From Planctomycetota bacterium (GTDB taxonomy: Bacteria; Planctomycetota; UBA1135): 5,836 bases of DNA. Under the pieces are notes generated by a model. It was not told where the DNA came from and did no database searches. It worked only from the letters and a program-made list of their open reading frames with translations. Both the position numbers and the translations under genes were made by a program. Below, in pieces: positions 5,658 to 5,836 of the stretch; the stretch's first letter is position 1; each line of letters opens with the position of its first letter. The stretch is taken from assembly GCA_002400895.1 (NCBI GenBank), contig NVRO01000175.1:1-5836 (forward strand). Reading direction: 5' to 3'.

Positions 5658-5836
5658 ATGCTTCGCTACTCCTACCTCGTCCTTGGTGCCATTTTGTTTT
5701 GCTTTAGTTGTGCCGCATCCAATGGACCACAATTTAAATCCGGCACGGTGCGAAGTGCCTTTGCCAGTTCCTGGTCTACTGTAGAAAGCAGTAACGTTAA
5801 TGGAGATAGTAAAAGCGAACGTATCGGCTTCAATTC
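5658..5836 (+). CDS. Exported protein, possible lipoprotein (3' partial)
   Basis: An ATG at 5658 opens a frame that stays open to the right edge, giving 59 complete codons. The protein begins MLRYSYLVLGAILFCFSCAA: one Arg, a hydrophobic core of about 12 residues, then Cys18 preceded by Phe-Ser. This resembles a lipoprotein signal with Ser at -1, but the -3 residue is Cys rather than Leu/Val/Ile, so the lipobox is not canonical and an ordinary signal peptide or membrane anchor remains possible. The following Ser/Asn-rich stretch (SNGPQFKSG, SSNVNGDSKSE) looks like a flexible mature N-terminus. No family can be assigned from this fragment. The gene is separated from its upstream neighbour by a strong terminator and so is probably transcribed independently. 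No Shine-Dalgarno is seen in the preceding bases. Confidence 0.6.
   Translation, partial: MLRYSYLVLGAILFCFSCAASNGPQFKSGTVRSAFASSWSTVESSNVNGDSKSERIGFN

Overview
This is a moderately GC-rich bacterial chromosomal window, tightly packed, with six protein genes, two of them cut by the window edges. I see no rRNA, tRNA, CRISPR array, insertion sequence or phage gene. Three things point to a free-living Gram-negative-type bacterium, possibly Planctomycetota or a similar environmental lineage: secreted proteins sharing a C-terminal beta-rich module, a SMUG1-type uracil-DNA glycosylase (patchily distributed in bacteria), and a methyltransferase of the 'RVLEPEVMDT...YDxMDHS' type. This placement is an inference from protein style and is not secure. 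None of the visible start codons has a well-placed Shine-Dalgarno sequence.

Layout. (1) Positions 2-2329, plus strand: the 3' part of a large secreted or surface protein. It has N-terminal 'FVVAW...RLFDxxG' repeats, then a propeller-like region, then a C-terminal module. (2) Positions 2322-2981, minus strand: a class I SAM-dependent methyltransferase, convergent with gene 1 and overlapping its stop by 8 bp. A perfect 10-bp hairpin lies inside its 3' end. (3) Only 27 bp separate its start from a divergent plus-strand pair: a SMUG1-like uracil-DNA glycosylase (3009-3719) and an exonuclease III/AP endonuclease (3725-4519), 5 bp apart. (4) A 75-bp gap with an AT-rich promoter-like site and a C-rich leader precedes a secreted protein of unknown function (4595-5524), which ends in a module related to that of gene 1. 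(5) A strong intrinsic terminator (5551-5588) follows. (6) The start of another exported protein, possibly a lipoprotein, begins at 5658 and runs off the window.

How the genes work together. The clearest system is a compact base-excision-repair cassette. SMUG1 would remove uracil or oxidised pyrimidines and leave abasic sites, and the adjacent ExoIII-family enzyme would cut those sites. All key catalytic residues of both families are visible. The flanking secreted proteins are probably unrelated to repair. Their common C-terminal module suggests a lineage-specific secretion, sorting or adhesion domain.
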